NCBI GenBank assembly: GCA_004078665.1
Contig: SCFO01000001.1
Coordinates: 274,377 to 338,376, forward strand
From: Halobacillus fulvus
Lineage (GTDB): Bacteria; Bacillota; Bacilli; Bacillales; Halobacillaceae
Direction of reading: 5' to 3'
Length of the DNA: 64,000 bases
A program made the position numbers and the translations under genes. The notes under the pieces are model-generated. The model did no database searches. It had not been told where the DNA came from and was given only the letters and a program-made list of their open reading frames with translations. Positions 37,191 through 48,778 of this stretch are shown one piece after another (within the stretch, counting starts at the first letter, position 1; each line of letters starts with the position of its first letter).

Positions 37191-37450
37191 AGTGGGTATT
37201 CGTTTTTCTGATCGGCTCTAGTTTGTTTATTGGAGGAGCTTTGTACGGGATAGAGCAGGACAGCAGTAAAGTAGAACAGGTCATAACAAACGTTCCTTCA
37301 GGTGACAGCAACAAATGTGTGACGTTTGAGGAGACGGGTGAAGTTCCATGGATCACTCGTCTCGCCCTCTTCATAGGTGGCGCAGTAGCCATGTGTTTTA
37401 ATGGAATTGCTCTCATAATTGCTGGAGTGGTTCATATTGTGACCGGATAA
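37187..37450 (+). CDS. yqxA: YqxA family protein (DUF3679)
   Basis: This 87-residue protein has an N-terminal hydrophobic helix or signal (WVFVFLIGSSLFIGGALYG) and a second one near the C-terminus (about residues 62-85, LALFIGGAVAMCFNGIALIIAG). It starts inside the spoIIP stop (ATGA), as in B. subtilis where yqxA lies between spoIIP and lepA. The function is unknown; the position suggests co-expression with spoIIP in sporulation. Confidence 0.85.
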   Translation: MKWVFVFLIGSSLFIGGALYGIEQDSSKVEQVITNVPSGDSNKCVTFEETGEVPWITRLALFIGGAVAMCFNGIALIIAGVVHIVTG

Positions 37451-37466
37451 CTTTCCGCACTTTCAA

Positions 37467-37495
37467 TTGAATGTTTAGGGTTGTATTGCTATAAT
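37467..37495 (+). promoter_or_regulatory. Sigma-A promoter of lepA
   Basis: TTGAAT at 37467-37472 and TATAAT at 37490-37495 have a 17-base spacer. The -10 overlaps the left arm of an inverted repeat. Confidence 0.8.
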
Positions 37496-37521
37496 TAGGC
37501 TAGCTATTTGTGCCTAATTAT
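37491..37521 (+). repeat. Perfect 10-bp inverted repeat over the lepA start site
   Basis: ATAATTAGGC at 37491-37500 and GCCTAATTAT at 37512-37521, 11 bases apart. It covers the -10 and the expected transcription start (about 37502), so a DNA operator is more likely than an RNA hairpin, since the mRNA would lack the left arm. Confidence 0.7.
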
Positions 37522-37537
37522 GTAGGAGTGATGTAAG

Positions 37538-39352
37538 TTGAAGAATGAACCTAAACAGCAGAGAGTTCGGAATTTCTCGATTATTGCCCATATTGACCAT
37601 GGTAAATCGACGCTAGCAGACCGAATTCTGGAAAAAACAAAAGCTCTCACTCAGAGAGAAATGAAAGAACAATTTTTGGACGCGATGGACTTAGAGCGTG
37701 AGCGTGGAATTACGATCAAGCTGAATGCCGTTCAACTAAATTATGAAGCCAATGATGGAAACGATTATACGTTTCATTTAATTGATACACCTGGACACGT
37801 CGATTTTACATATGAGGTGTCCCGGAGTCTTGCGGCGTGTGAAGGTGCTATTCTCGTAGTGGATGCAGCGCAGGGGATCGAAGCACAGACACTTGCCAAT
37901 GTGTACCTAGCACTGGAAAACGACTTGGAGATCATTCCGGTCATCAATAAAATTGACCTTCCGGGTGCGGACCCTGAACGAATCAAACAGGAAATAGAAG
38001 ATGTTATCGGTATTGATGCCTCAGATGCCATACTTGCCTCTGCAAAAGAAGGTGTAGGGATCGATGAAATCCTTGAACGGATCGTTTCAGATATCCCAGC
38101 TCCTGAAGGAAATCCCGATGACCCGACAAAAGCGCTAATTTTCGACTCCCTGTACGATTCTTACCGTGGGGTTGTCGCTTATACGTGTGTGCGAGAAGGC
38201 TCCATCAAGGTAGGAGATAAAATTCGTATGATGGCGACAGGGAAAGAATTCGAAGTGAACGAAGTTGGTGTATTTAGGCCGACGCCTACTTCACTGAAAG
38301 AACTAAACGTTGGAGATGTAGGTTATTTGACAGCCTCCATCAAAAATATCGGAGATTCCCGCGTCGGAGATACGATTACACTTGCGAATAACCCAGCTAA
38401 AGAGCCGCTTCCGGGGTATAAGAAAATGAATCCGATGGTATTCTGCGGAATGTATCCTGTAGATGCCAATAATTATAATGATTTGAGAGACGCTCTCGAG
38501 CGCCTTGAGCTTAACGATTCTTCCCTTCAATTCGAACCAGAGACTTCCCAGGCTCTTGGCTTCGGCTTCCGTTGCGGATTTCTAGGTATGCTTCATATGG
38601 AAATCATTCAGGAACGGATTGAAAGGGAGTATAAAATCGATTTGATTACAACAGCGCCAAGCGTTATTTACAAAGTGAAAATGACGGACGGCTCTGAAAT
38701 TGATGTCGATAACCCGTCCTTGATGCCGGATAATCAGAAGCTTGAAGAAGTACAGGAACCATATGTCAAAGCGACGGTCATGGTGCCGAATGATTACGTC
38801 GGTCCTGTCATGGAAATCTGCCAGCGCAAACGCGGCAACTTCATGGATATGCAGTACCTCGACGACAATCGTGTCAATATTGTTTACGAGATTCCGCTCT
38901 CTGAAATCGTTTATGATTTCTTTGATTCCCTGAAGTCTCAAACAAAAGGATACGCTTCTTTTGATTATGAGTTAATCGGATACAAAGCATCCAATCTCGT
39001 CAAAATGGATATTCTTCTGAATGGAGATACCATCGATGCATTGTCCTTTATCGTTCATAGAGATTTTGCATATGAACGCGGTAAATTGATTGCTGATAAA
39101 TTGAAAGAACTGATTCCGAGACAGCAGTTTGAGGTGCCTGTACAAGCGGCGATCGGAAATAAAATCGTAGCGCGTACAACGATTAAAGCGATGCGCAAAA
39201 ACGTACTATCTAAATGTTATGGCGGAGATATTTCGCGTAAGCGTAAGCTTTTGGAAAAGCAGAAAGAAGGGAAAAAGCGGATGAAGATGGTTGGATCTGT
39301 CGAAGTCCCGCAGGAAGCCTTCATGTCTGTGCTTGATTTAAATGACGATTAA
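37538..39352 (+). CDS. lepA: Elongation factor 4 (LepA)
   Basis: This ribosomal translocase-family GTPase acts in translation quality and 30S assembly. The 604-residue protein has [17 protein letters not shown] (G1), RGITIK (G2), DTPGHVDF (G3), [13 protein letters not shown] (G4) and, at the C-terminus, the LepA-specific [28 protein letters not shown] 37538 is chosen because AGGAG lies 9 bases ahead; ATG 37544 is too far from it. Confidence 0.97.
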   Translation: MKNEPKQQRVRNFSIIAHIDHGKSTLADRILEKTKALTQREMKEQFLDAMDLERERGITIKLNAVQLNYEANDGNDYTFHLIDTPGHVDFTYEVSRSLAACEGAILVVDAAQGIEAQTLANVYLALENDLEIIPVINKIDLPGADPERIKQEIEDVIGIDASDAILASAKEGVGIDEILERIVSDIPAPEGNPDDPTKALIFDSLYDSYRGVVAYTCVREGSIKVGDKIRMMATGKEFEVNEVGVFRPTPTSLKELNVGDVGYLTASIKNIGDSRVGDTITLANNPAKEPLPGYKKMNPMVFCGMYPVDANNYNDLRDALERLELNDSSLQFEPETSQALGFGFRCGFLGMLHMEIIQERIEREYKIDLITTAPSVIYKVKMTDGSEIDVDNPSLMPDNQKLEEVQEPYVKATVMVPNDYVGPVMEICQRKRGNFMDMQYLDDNRVNIVYEIPLSEIVYDFFDSLKSQTKGYASFDYELIGYKASNLVKMDILLNGDTIDALSFIVHRDFAYERGKLIADKLKELIPRQQFEVPVQAAIGNKIVARTTIKAMRKNVLSKCYGGDISRKRKLLEKQKEGKKRMKMVGSVEVPQEAFMSVLDLNDD

Positions 39353-39375
39353 ACCCGGACTAGAAAATACTGAAG

Positions 39376-39404
39376 CCGCAGGAGTCTATCTCTTGCGGTT
39401 TTCC
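39376..39404 (+). terminator. Possible terminator between lepA and hemW
   Basis: CCGCAgGAG pairs with CTCtTGCGG (one mismatch), followed by TTTTCC. The T run is short, so read-through into hemW is likely. Confidence 0.5.
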
Positions 39405-39423
39405 TTATGAGAGGTGGACAACT

Positions 39424-40563
39424 ATGACAATTTCATCAGCTTATATCCATATCCCTTTTTGTCAGCAAATTTGTCATTACTGTGATTTTACGAAATTCTT
39501 TTACAATGAGCGGCTGGCAGATGAATACTTGGAAGCACTGGAAAACGAAATTCACACTTATATACCAGGTGAAAAGGAAAAATTGAAGACCATCTTTGTC
39601 GGGGGAGGTACTCCTACAGCCGTCAATCACTCACAGCTTGAAAGATTGTTGAAGATGATTGACGATCACTTTGATATAGCTGCAACAGAGGAGTACACGT
39701 TTGAAGCGAATCCGGGGGACTTGGACGTTGAAAAAGTAAGACTTCTGAAAGAATATGGCGTCAACCGAATTTCACTTGGTGTGCAGGTGTTTGATGATGA
39801 GATGCTTGAGAAGATCGGCAGGGTCCATCGTGTAAAAGATGTTTATACAAATGTAGACCGACTGATCCAGGCCGGGCTGACGAATATAAGCATTGATTTA
39901 ATGTATGCTCTCCCAGGCCAGACAGTAGACCATTTTGAAAAGACAATCGATGAAGCGTTAACCTTCGATTTGCCGCATTATTCTTCCTATTCGTTGCAAA
40001 TAGAGCCGAAGACGATTTTTTATCAGCGTTATAAAAAAGGAACTTTGGTGAAGCCGCCTGAAGAAGATGAGGCGGAGATGTACGAGCTGCTTCAGAGAAA
40101 ATTGGCGGCAAATGGAGTTCAGCAGTATGAAATCAGTAATTTTTCGAAGCCGGGGTTTGAAAGTAAGCATAACCTGACATATTGGAATAATGAATACTAT
40201 TACGGTATTGGGGCGGGTGCTCACGGCTATCTGCCTGGTAAGCGCACGATTAACCTCAGACCTCTACCTGCTTATACGAAAAAAGCGACAGCAGACGGAA
40301 TGCCAATCCTTCACGAAGAACCTGTCGGCCTGAAGGAACAGATGGAAGAGGAAATGTTCCTCGGGTTACGCAAGGCTGAAGGGGTCTCGCTTGAGAAGTT
40401 CTTCGAAAAGTATCATAAAGAGGCAAGCGACGTTTTTGGGGAAGCGATCCCGAGTTTGAAACAACGGAATCTTTTGGTTGAAAATAACGGGCAAATCTAT
40501 CTTACCGACAGAGGGCGACTCTTAGGGAATGAAGTGTTCCAGAAGTTTTTACTGGATGATTAA
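39424..40563 (+). CDS. hemW: Radical SAM heme chaperone HemW (formerly HemN-like)
   Basis: HemW-type proteins bind heme and a 4Fe-4S cluster and deliver heme to respiratory enzymes. The 379-residue protein has the N-terminal radical SAM motif CQQICHYC (Cx3Cx2C), then FVGGGTPTAV, TFEANPGDLD, VNRISLGVQVFDD, and a C-terminal HemN_C domain. The shorter length and the lack of an extra N-terminal cysteine typical of true coproporphyrinogen dehydrogenases favour HemW. GAGAGGTGG precedes the ATG. Confidence 0.93.
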   Translation: MTISSAYIHIPFCQQICHYCDFTKFFYNERLADEYLEALENEIHTYIPGEKEKLKTIFVGGGTPTAVNHSQLERLLKMIDDHFDIAATEEYTFEANPGDLDVEKVRLLKEYGVNRISLGVQVFDDEMLEKIGRVHRVKDVYTNVDRLIQAGLTNISIDLMYALPGQTVDHFEKTIDEALTFDLPHYSSYSLQIEPKTIFYQRYKKGTLVKPPEEDEAEMYELLQRKLAANGVQQYEISNFSKPGFESKHNLTYWNNEYYYGIGAGAHGYLPGKRTINLRPLPAYTKKATADGMPILHEEPVGLKEQMEEEMFLGLRKAEGVSLEKFFEKYHKEASDVFGEAIPSLKQRNLLVENNGQIYLTDRGRLLGNEVFQKFLLDD

Positions 40564-40581
40564 AAAGTGACTGGTTAACCG

Positions 40582-40610
40582 TTGACAAGGGAACACCCAT
40601 TTGATAATTT
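40582..40610 (+). promoter_or_regulatory. Sigma-A promoter of the hrcA-dnaK operon
   Basis: TTGACA at 40582-40587 is perfect. The -10 is TAATTT (40605-40610, spacer 17) or GATAAT (40603-40608, spacer 15). It lies directly ahead of the CIRCE operator. Confidence 0.7.
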
Positions 40611-40620
40611 ATTATTAGAT

Positions 40621-40647
40621 TTAGCACTCACCCTATTCGAGTGCTAA
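40621..40647 (+). promoter_or_regulatory. CIRCE operator (HrcA binding site)
   Basis: TTAGCACTC, 9 bases, GAGTGCTAA: a perfect match to the CIRCE inverted repeat. HrcA bound here should repress hrcA-grpE-dnaK-dnaJ until heat or unfolded proteins titrate GroEL. Confidence 0.98.
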
Positions 40648-40662
40648 CAGAGGTGATCATCG

Positions 40663-41685
40663 ATGTTAACAGAAAGACAACTGCTCATATTGCAAGTCAT
40701 TATTGATGATTTCATCTTGACCGCGCAGCCTGTAGGTTCACGGTCAATTGCGAAGAAAGATGCGATCACTTTCAGTCCAGCAACGGTTCGGAATGAAATG
40801 GCAGATTTAGAAGAGTTGGGCTTCATCGAGAAAACCCATTCTTCCTCTGGACGTGTCCCTTCTGAAAAGGGGTATCGTTTCTATGTCGATCATTTGCTTT
40901 CACCGCTCCGTTTGACGAATCAGGAAGTGAGCACAATACGAGATGCCTTCAACGAACATATGATGGAATTCGAAAGGGTTGTTCAAAAATCTGCCGGTAT
41001 TTTATCAGATTTGACGAACTACACCTCCATTGTATTGGGTCCTGAAGTTTTCGAAACGAAGTTGAAGCAGCTTCAGATCGTTCCTCTGAACGATCAGTCT
41101 GCGATCGCCATTCTCGTCACGAACACAGGACATGTAGAGCATCGCGCATTCAATGTCCCTGTAGAAATGGATGCAGCAGACCTTGAAAAGATGGTCAATA
41201 TCTTGAATGACCGTCTTCGAGGTGTACCGCTAGTGAAGCTGAATGAAAAACTTCATACAGAAATCAGGGAAATGCTGAAGATGCATACCGATCATTACGA
41301 TCATGCGTATCATTATTTGCAGGCGGCATTACTCGAGGAGCAGCCTACTAAGCTCTATATTGGCGGTAAGACAAACATCCTTATGCAGCCTGAATTCAAG
41401 GATTTGGATAAAGTAAGGTCTCTCTATGCCACTATAGAACAAGAAAATGAAATGGCTGATCTATTACGTTCAGACGAAGAAGGTATACATGTAAGAATCG
41501 GGCATGAAAACCCTTTTGATTCGATGCAGAATTGCAGTCTGATTACAGCCAGCTACAAACTTGGAAACGATCAGGTCGGAACCATTGCGTTATTAGGTCC
41601 GACACGGATGGAATATAACCGGATGTACTCTTTAATGAACGTCCTTTCCAAACACATGTCCAATACGTTTCAAGGCTGGTATTAA
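40663..41685 (+). CDS. hrcA: Heat-inducible transcription repressor HrcA
   Basis: This 340-residue repressor binds CIRCE. The N-terminal winged helix (LTERQLLILQVIIDDFILTAQPVGSRSIAKK...SPATVRNEMADLEELGFIEKTHSSSGRVPSEKGYRFYVDHLL) and the dimerisation and GAF-like domain are complete, with AILVTNTGHVEHR and a C-terminal LGPTRMEYNRMYSLMNVLSKHMS. The CIRCE site 16 bases upstream shows self-repression. Activity in B. subtilis depends on GroEL. Confidence 0.97.
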   Translation: MLTERQLLILQVIIDDFILTAQPVGSRSIAKKDAITFSPATVRNEMADLEELGFIEKTHSSSGRVPSEKGYRFYVDHLLSPLRLTNQEVSTIRDAFNEHMMEFERVVQKSAGILSDLTNYTSIVLGPEVFETKLKQLQIVPLNDQSAIAILVTNTGHVEHRAFNVPVEMDAADLEKMVNILNDRLRGVPLVKLNEKLHTEIREMLKMHTDHYDHAYHYLQAALLEEQPTKLYIGGKTNILMQPEFKDLDKVRSLYATIEQENEMADLLRSDEEGIHVRIGHENPFDSMQNCSLITASYKLGNDQVGTIALLGPTRMEYNRMYSLMNVLSKHMSNTFQGWY

Positions 41686-41703
41686 CTAAATTGGCAAATA
41701 GGG

Positions 41704-41733
41704 GATGGGGATGACTTCCCATCGCTTCTTTTT
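41704..41733 (+). terminator. Possible terminator or processing hairpin between hrcA and grpE
   Basis: GATGGG (41704-41709) pairs with CCCATC (41718-41723), followed by GCTTCTTTTTG. It may reduce but probably does not stop read-through. Confidence 0.5.
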
Positions 41734-41806
41734 GTCCATTGCTTTTTCATGAGAGATATTCGTGTTATAGTCAGTACGGCGAAAGGGAAAGTAGGAGGTG
41801 TAAGTC

Positions 41807-42337
41807 GTGGAAGATAAAAAACAGGATGAAATCGTAGAAGAAAACGAAGAGCAGCAAGTCGAAACAGAAGTAATCGAAGAAAATGATCAGAACGAAGTGG
41901 AGCAGCTCCGTCAGGAAAAAGAGGAGGTAAACAATCGTCTGCTTCGTTTACAGGCTGATTACGATAACTTCCGCCGTCGCACACAGAAAGAGAAAGAGGC
42001 GGACCGTAAGTATCGTTCTCAAAGCTTAGTAGAAGAATTAATTCCGGTACTTGATAACTTCAACAGAGCCCTGCAGGTTGATGTAGGCAGTGAATCTGTT
42101 GAAAAGTTCATAGAAGGAATGAATATGGTACACCAGCAATTCCAGGCCGCCTTAGATAAAGAAGGGGTCGAGGAAATTCCGGCAGAAGGCCAGGAGTTCG
42201 ATCCGAACCTTCACCAGGCGGTCATGCAGGTGGAAGATGAAAACTACGATTCGAATGTCGTGGTTGAAGAATTGCAAAAAGGGTACCGTCTTAAGGATCG
42301 GGTAATTCGCCCTTCAATGGTAAAAGTAAACCAATAA
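41807..42337 (+). CDS. grpE: Nucleotide exchange factor GrpE
   Basis: GrpE releases ADP from DnaK. The 176-residue protein has a long acidic N-terminus (residues 1-45), a coiled coil ([25 protein letters not shown]), and the C-terminal beta domain with [22 protein letters not shown] and [20 protein letters not shown] 41807 follows AGGAGGTG at 7 bases. It lies in the heat-shock operon between hrcA and dnaK. Confidence 0.97.
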   Translation: MEDKKQDEIVEENEEQQVETEVIEENDQNEVEQLRQEKEEVNNRLLRLQADYDNFRRRTQKEKEADRKYRSQSLVEELIPVLDNFNRALQVDVGSESVEKFIEGMNMVHQQFQAALDKEGVEEIPAEGQEFDPNLHQAVMQVEDENYDSNVVVEELQKGYRLKDRVIRPSMVKVNQ

Positions 42338-42373
42338 TTTAAAGAAGTTTTGATATTGTAAAGGAGGATATAA

Positions 42374-44203
<1,830 letters not shown>

Positions 44204-44216
44204 GGATTGAAAATGT

Positions 44217-44257
44217 AAAAGTCAAAGTCAGGTTATTTCTTGGCTTTGACTTTTTTC
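44217..44257 (+). terminator. Terminator between dnaK and dnaJ
   Basis: AAAAGTCAAAG pairs with CTTTGACTTTT with a T run. It likely gives partial termination, so dnaJ would be made in lower amount than dnaK. Confidence 0.8.
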
Positions 44258-44346
44258 ACGTAAGGGTATAGAAATTCATTTGCCTGTCCAAAAGGTCAAT
44301 GTTAATATAAACGTTATGTAATAGCGCCCGGGAGAGTGATGCATAA

Positions 44347-45474
44347 GTGAGTAAACGCGATTATTATGAAGTGCTTGGGGTGTCCAAGGACGCTTCTAAA
44401 GATGAAATTAAGAAAGCCTACCGAAAACTGGCGCGTAAATATCACCCAGACGTCAGTGAAGAAGAAAATGCTACCGAGAAATTCAAAGAAGCAAAAGAAG
44501 CATACGAAACATTGAGTGACCAACAAAAACGCGCTCAATACGACCAGTTTGGCCATGCCGGTCCGAACCAAGGCGGTTTCGGAGGCTTCGGTGGAGGAGC
44601 CGAAGACTTTGGTGGTTTCGGAGATATCTTTGATATGTTCTTTGGTGGTGGAGGTCGTCGACGCGATCCAAATGCACCGAGAAAAGGCGCGGATCTTCAG
44701 TACACGATGACTCTTCAGTTTGAGGAAGCGATTTTTGGTAAAAGCACAGATATCGAAATTCCTACCGAAGAAGAATGTGAAACATGTGATGGGTCAGGGG
44801 CTAAGCCTGGCACATCTCCTGAAACATGCCCGCACTGTCAAGGAAGCGGTCAGTTGAACCAGGAGCAAAATACACCGTTTGGACGTGTCGTGAATCGCCG
44901 CGTTTGTCACCACTGTCAGGGAAGCGGTAAGATTGTGAAAGACAAATGTAATACGTGTGGCGGAGACGGACGTGTTGAAAAACGCAAGAAAATTCACCTT
45001 GATATACCAGCAGGTATTGATGACGGGCAACAGATCCGTGTTCAAGGTAAAGGGGAATCCGGAGTGAACGGAGGTCCTGCAGGTGATTTATTTGTCGTCA
45101 TCCGCGTGCAGCCACATGAGTTCTTCCAGCGTGAAGGCGACCACATTTTCTGTGAAGTGCCGTTGACATTTGCTCAGGCAGCCCTTGGGGATGAAATCGA
45201 AGTGCCGACCGTTCATGGAAAAGTGAAGCTTAAAATTCCAGCAGGAACACAAACCGGAAAAACGTTCCGCTTAAAAGAAAAAGGAGCTCCTAACGTTCAC
45301 GGTCGTGGGCAGGGAGACCAGCACGTGAAGACAAAAGTCATCACCCCGAAAAACTTAACAGAGCGGCAGAGAGAAATACTCCGCGAATTTAATGACATTG
45401 GTGGAAATGAAGCCACAGATGAACAGCATGGCAATTTCTTTGAACGAATGAAACGTGCTTTCAAGGGTGAGTAA
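44347..45474 (+). CDS. dnaJ: Chaperone protein DnaJ (Hsp40)
   Basis: This co-chaperone stimulates DnaK ATPase. The 375-residue protein has the J domain ([34 protein letters not shown], with HPD), a Gly/Phe-rich stretch ([17 protein letters not shown]), and four zinc repeats [24 protein letters not shown] and CNTCGGDG. The C-terminal substrate domains are complete. The start is GTG 44347 with GGGAGAG about 9 bases ahead. Confidence 0.98.
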   Translation: MSKRDYYEVLGVSKDASKDEIKKAYRKLARKYHPDVSEEENATEKFKEAKEAYETLSDQQKRAQYDQFGHAGPNQGGFGGFGGGAEDFGGFGDIFDMFFGGGGRRRDPNAPRKGADLQYTMTLQFEEAIFGKSTDIEIPTEEECETCDGSGAKPGTSPETCPHCQGSGQLNQEQNTPFGRVVNRRVCHHCQGSGKIVKDKCNTCGGDGRVEKRKKIHLDIPAGIDDGQQIRVQGKGESGVNGGPAGDLFVVIRVQPHEFFQREGDHIFCEVPLTFAQAALGDEIEVPTVHGKVKLKIPAGTQTGKTFRLKEKGAPNVHGRGQGDQHVKTKVITPKNLTERQREILREFNDIGGNEATDEQHGNFFERMKRAFKGE

Positions 45475-45487
45475 TAAAGTGTAGAGG

Positions 45488-45563
45488 AGAGTGTCTGCTA
45501 CGATCAGGTTGCAAGGGTTTTGAACATATCCCGTACCATCGTACAGACACTTCTTTATTTTTT
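45488..45563 (+). terminator. Long-stem terminator after dnaJ
   Basis: GAGTGTCTGcTACGAT pairs with ATCGTACAGACACTTC, about 15 bp, with a 35-base loop that can form a second small stem, followed by TTTATTTTTTAT. Confidence 0.75.
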
Positions 45564-45599
45564 ATCATACACAATTTAAAAAAAGTGAGCTGATTCAAA

Positions 45600-46538
45600 G
45601 TGAAATGGTCCGAAATTTGTATCCATACGACAAATGAAGCGATCGAACCTGTATCGAACATCCTTCATGAAGCAGGTGCGAGCGGTGTAGTTATTGAAGA
45701 TCCTCAGGATTTACTGAGGGAGTCGGCACCTCTTGGAGAAATCTATGAGCTGAATCCTGATGATTATCCTGAAGAAGGTGTATATGTGAAAGCTTATCTG
45801 CCAGTAAACAGCTTCCTGTCGGAAACAGTGGATGAAATTAAACAATCCATCAATAATCTACTGGTTTTTGATATTGACCTAGGCCATAACAACATTACGA
45901 TGAGCGAAATCAATGAAGAAGACTGGGCGACGGCTTGGAAAAAGTATTATAAGCCTGTGAAAATATCTGAAAAAATTACGATTATTCCGACTTGGGAAGA
46001 CTACACCCCTGTTTCGAGTGATGAAATCATTATCGAAATGGATCCTGGAATGGCCTTTGGAACAGGAACGCACCCGACGACTGTTCTTAGCATCCAGGCA
46101 TTGGAACAATACTTAAAGAAAGAGGATGCTGTGCTTGATGTAGGCGCAGGGTCCGGTATCTTAAGCGTAGCAGCCGTTCTCTTAGGGGCTAAAGGTGTAC
46201 AAGCTTTTGACTTGGATGATGTAGCGGTCAAAAGTACGAAATTAAATGCTGAATTAAACAACGTGGAAGACCGCGTCACCTCAAAACAAAACAATTTACT
46301 GGATGGCATAGAGGAAGAAACAGACTTGATTGTTTCGAATATCCTTGCTGAAATCATTGTTTTGTTCACGGATGATGCCTATAAAGTGTTGAAGCCGGGC
46401 GGTTATTTCATTACGTCTGGTATCATTTCAGGCAAAAAAGACCTCGTGCGGGATCGCTTAGTACAATCTGGTTTTGAAATCGTTGAAACCAATAAGATGG
46501 AAGATTGGATTAGCATCATAGCGAAAAAACCAGAGTAA
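45600..46538 (+). CDS. prmA: Ribosomal protein L11 methyltransferase
   Basis: PrmA methylates lysines and the N-terminus of L11. The 312-residue protein starts MKWSEICIHTTNEAIEPVSNILHEAGASGVVIEDP, which is typical of the bacillar enzyme. The SAM domain has DPGMAFGTGTHPTT, VLDVGAGSGILSVAAVLLGA and IVSNILAEIIV. GTG 45600 is the start; no strong ribosome-binding site is seen. The pair prmA-rsmE after dnaJ is conserved. Confidence 0.96.
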   Translation: MKWSEICIHTTNEAIEPVSNILHEAGASGVVIEDPQDLLRESAPLGEIYELNPDDYPEEGVYVKAYLPVNSFLSETVDEIKQSINNLLVFDIDLGHNNITMSEINEEDWATAWKKYYKPVKISEKITIIPTWEDYTPVSSDEIIIEMDPGMAFGTGTHPTTVLSIQALEQYLKKEDAVLDVGAGSGILSVAAVLLGAKGVQAFDLDDVAVKSTKLNAELNNVEDRVTSKQNNLLDGIEEETDLIVSNILAEIIVLFTDDAYKVLKPGGYFITSGIISGKKDLVRDRLVQSGFEIVETNKMEDWISIIAKKPE

Positions 46539-46550
46539 GAGGGGATCGGT

Positions 46551-47309
46551 ATGCAACGATATTTTGTCAGTCGAGAAAATTGGGGAGATGGTGACCTTCA
46601 CATCACAGGGCATGATGTCCATCATATCTCCAGGGTGATGCGCATGGATGCTCACGATAAAATCATTTGTATTCATCCTGATGAAGGTGCCGCTCTATGT
46701 GAGATCAAAGAGCTAACAGATGACGATGTAATATGCGAAATCCGCGAGTGGTTGTCAGAAGACCGCGAGCTTCCGGTTCATGTCACGATTGTTCAAAGCT
46801 TGGGCAAAGGCGATAAGCTCGAACAGGTCGTCCAAAAAGGAACAGAGCTCGGCGCCTATTCATTCATTCCATTTCAGGCGGATCGTTCAGTTGCGAAGTG
46901 GGATGAGAAGAAAGTGAGTAAAAAGGTTCAACGGCTGTGTAAAATCGCCAAAGAGGCGAGCGAACAGTCAGAAAGGACCCACATACCAGAAGTGACCACC
47001 CTTTACACCTTAAATGATATCCTCGAGTTAAAAGACTCTTACACGTGGTGTTTCTTCGGTTACGCTGAGGAAGCGAGGCAGAATGATAGCGCTGCGCTTT
47101 CTGAACAAATTTCTCAAATACAGCCTGGGGATAAGGTCTTAATAATGTTTGGACCGGAGGGTGGCTTTTCTGAGCAGGAAGTCGAGCGGTTGAAAGAGCA
47201 CCAGTTCCAGTCGGTAAGGCTTGGGCCGAGGATTTTAAGAATGGAAACCGCGCCTCTGTACTTTATGTCTGCCCTTTCCTTTCGATTAGAAGAGAGCGAC
47301 ATAGGATAA
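46551..47309 (+). CDS. rsmE: 16S rRNA (uracil1498-N3)-methyltransferase RsmE
   Basis: This SPOUT-fold methyltransferase modifies U1498 in the 30S decoding region. The 252-residue protein has the N-terminal PUA-like part ([25 protein letters not shown]), [27 protein letters not shown] for SAM binding in the knot, and [28 protein letters not shown] precedes the ATG. In B. subtilis mtaB (yqeV) follows; here deoC is next. Confidence 0.96.
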   Translation: MQRYFVSRENWGDGDLHITGHDVHHISRVMRMDAHDKIICIHPDEGAALCEIKELTDDDVICEIREWLSEDRELPVHVTIVQSLGKGDKLEQVVQKGTELGAYSFIPFQADRSVAKWDEKKVSKKVQRLCKIAKEASEQSERTHIPEVTTLYTLNDILELKDSYTWCFFGYAEEARQNDSAALSEQISQIQPGDKVLIMFGPEGGFSEQEVERLKEHQFQSVRLGPRILRMETAPLYFMSALSFRLEESDIG

Positions 47310-47386
47310 AGCTTCTCGCATTTTATCCGCTTTCATGCTATGATGATGTACGTACAACTTACAGGTATAAGAAGGGAAGGATCGTA

Positions 47387-48058
47387 ATGGAACAAAATCT
47401 TGCTAAAATGATTGATCATACACAACTAAAGCCAGATACAGATAAAGATAAAATCGTACAAATTTGTAAGGAAGCGAAAGAATATGACTTTGCTTCCGTT
47501 TGTGTAAACCCTCACTGGGTCCAAGAATGCTATGAATGGTTGAAGGATACAGATGTGAAAGTTTGCACAGTCATCGGTTTTCCTCTTGGTGCGACAACGA
47601 AAGAAGTGAAGGCTTTTGAAACTCGCCAAGCGATTGAAAACGGTGCGACAGAAGTAGACATGGTCATCAATATCGGAGAATTGAAATCCGGCAACGATGA
47701 CGTCGTTCAGGCAGACATTGAAGCGGTTGTGCGCGAAGCGCAAGGAAAAGCAATCGTTAAAGTGATCATTGAAACGTCTCTACTTACGGAAGAAGAAAAA
47801 GTGAAGGCTTCTCAACTATCCAAGCAAGCGGGAGCTGATTTCGTTAAGACGTCAACAGGTTTCTCTGGCGGAGGAGCGACAGTTGAGGATATCAGCCTTA
47901 TGCGTAAAACGGTAGGCCCGGAACTTGGAGTCAAAGCATCAGGCGGTGTTCGTGATTACGACGGTGCCAAAGCGATGATCGAAGCCGGTGCTACTAGAAT
48001 CGGTGCAAGCTCCGGTATTGCCATCATTAAAGGTGAGCAAGGAACTTCTGATTATTAA
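47387..48058 (+). CDS. deoC: Deoxyribose-phosphate aldolase
   Basis: This aldolase cleaves 2-deoxyribose 5-phosphate to acetaldehyde and glyceraldehyde 3-phosphate in deoxynucleoside breakdown. The 223-residue TIM barrel has [28 protein letters not shown], the lysine in [11 protein letters not shown], and the Schiff-base lysine in [26 protein letters not shown] precedes the ATG. It sits alone between rsmE and a flavin reductase, not with nupC or pdp as in B. subtilis. Confidence 0.97.
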   Translation: MEQNLAKMIDHTQLKPDTDKDKIVQICKEAKEYDFASVCVNPHWVQECYEWLKDTDVKVCTVIGFPLGATTKEVKAFETRQAIENGATEVDMVINIGELKSGNDDVVQADIEAVVREAQGKAIVKVIIETSLLTEEEKVKASQLSKQAGADFVKTSTGFSGGGATVEDISLMRKTVGPELGVKASGGVRDYDGAKAMIEAGATRIGASSGIAIIKGEQGTSDY

Positions 48059-48071
48059 TGATATGTTATCG

Positions 48072-48102
48072 AACCTCTCAGAGTGATCTGGGAGGTTTTT
48101 TA
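48072..48102 (+). terminator. Rho-independent terminator after deoC
   Basis: AACCTCTCAGA pairs with TCTGGGAGGTT (one G-U) with a 4-base loop, followed by TTTTT. Confidence 0.9.
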
Positions 48103-48122
48103 AAAGAATAGGAGTGGGGAAA

Positions 48123-48686
48123 ATGGGGCGCGTCCATACGATTAAGATGCACAGTTATCCAGGAATGGTAGCTGTTGTTGGTGTAGAAACGAGTGAAGGA
48201 GCTAACTTTATGGCGGCGGGTTGGCATGCCTATTTGTCGATGGATCCGCCTATGTATGGGGTTGCTGTTGGAAGAGACCGTTTTACACATTCTTTTATAA
48301 AAGAGAATGGAGCGTTCTCCATCAATTTTCTGCCGTTTGAATCGGCCGATTTTATTCAATATAGCGGAACAGCTACAGGGTTGAAAGAGAATAAGGCGGA
48401 AGGTATGGCGTGGGAACGTACACAATCAGGTGCTCCTTTACTATCTAGTGCATACCTTGGCTATGAGTGTACAGTAGATCAGGTGGTAGCCACGGGAGAT
48501 CACGACTGGGTGATTGGACACATCGAAAAAGGTTTTTTTGAAGAGGACTATTTCTTACCAAATGGTCTTCCTAATTTTGAAAAACTCCATATTCCCCTTT
48601 ATTTGGGGCGATCCACCTATTTAAAGTTGGATCAAGAAGTAAAGAATGAACAAATTCTTACCTCTTTAAATAATAAAAAAAGTTGA
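48123..48686 (+). CDS. Flavin reductase-like, FMN-binding split-barrel protein
   Basis: This 187-residue protein has the flavin reductase-like pattern: [35 protein letters not shown], then [17 protein letters not shown], and a later [26 protein letters not shown]. Relatives bind FMN and either reduce free flavin or serve as small electron carriers; the partner is unknown. ATG 48123 is used, since AGGAGTGGGG lies just ahead (GTG 48114 is inside it). It follows the deoC terminator. Its stop overlaps the rpsU promoter. Confidence 0.82.
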   Translation: MGRVHTIKMHSYPGMVAVVGVETSEGANFMAAGWHAYLSMDPPMYGVAVGRDRFTHSFIKENGAFSINFLPFESADFIQYSGTATGLKENKAEGMAWERTQSGAPLLSSAYLGYECTVDQVVATGDHDWVIGHIEKGFFEEDYFLPNGLPNFEKLHIPLYLGRSTYLKLDQEVKNEQILTSLNNKKS

Positions 48687-48711
48687 CCGCACTACATCCA
48701 TATAATATAAT
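48683..48711 (+). promoter_or_regulatory. Sigma-A promoter of rpsU
   Basis: TTGACC at 48683-48688 and TATAAT at 48706-48711 have a 17-base spacer. The -35 overlaps the stop of the flavin reductase gene. The start would be near 48718. Confidence 0.85.
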
Positions 48712-48719
48712 TGTCAAAG

Positions 48720-48738
48720 GTATGGGACGTTCCCATAC
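48720..48738 (+). promoter_or_regulatory. Inverted repeat at the 5' end of the rpsU mRNA
   Basis: GTATGGGA (48720-48727) and TCCCATAC (48731-48738) with a 3-base gap. It lies right after the expected start site, so it can form a 5' hairpin in the mRNA or serve as an operator. Confidence 0.65.
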
Positions 48739-48778
48739 GAGAGAAACAGTTTTTTTGCTTCGGAGGGAGGGAAATTGC

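Noticed and set aside
44570-44660. GGTTTCGGAGG-type repeats
   Set aside because: They code for the Gly/Phe-rich region of DnaJ.
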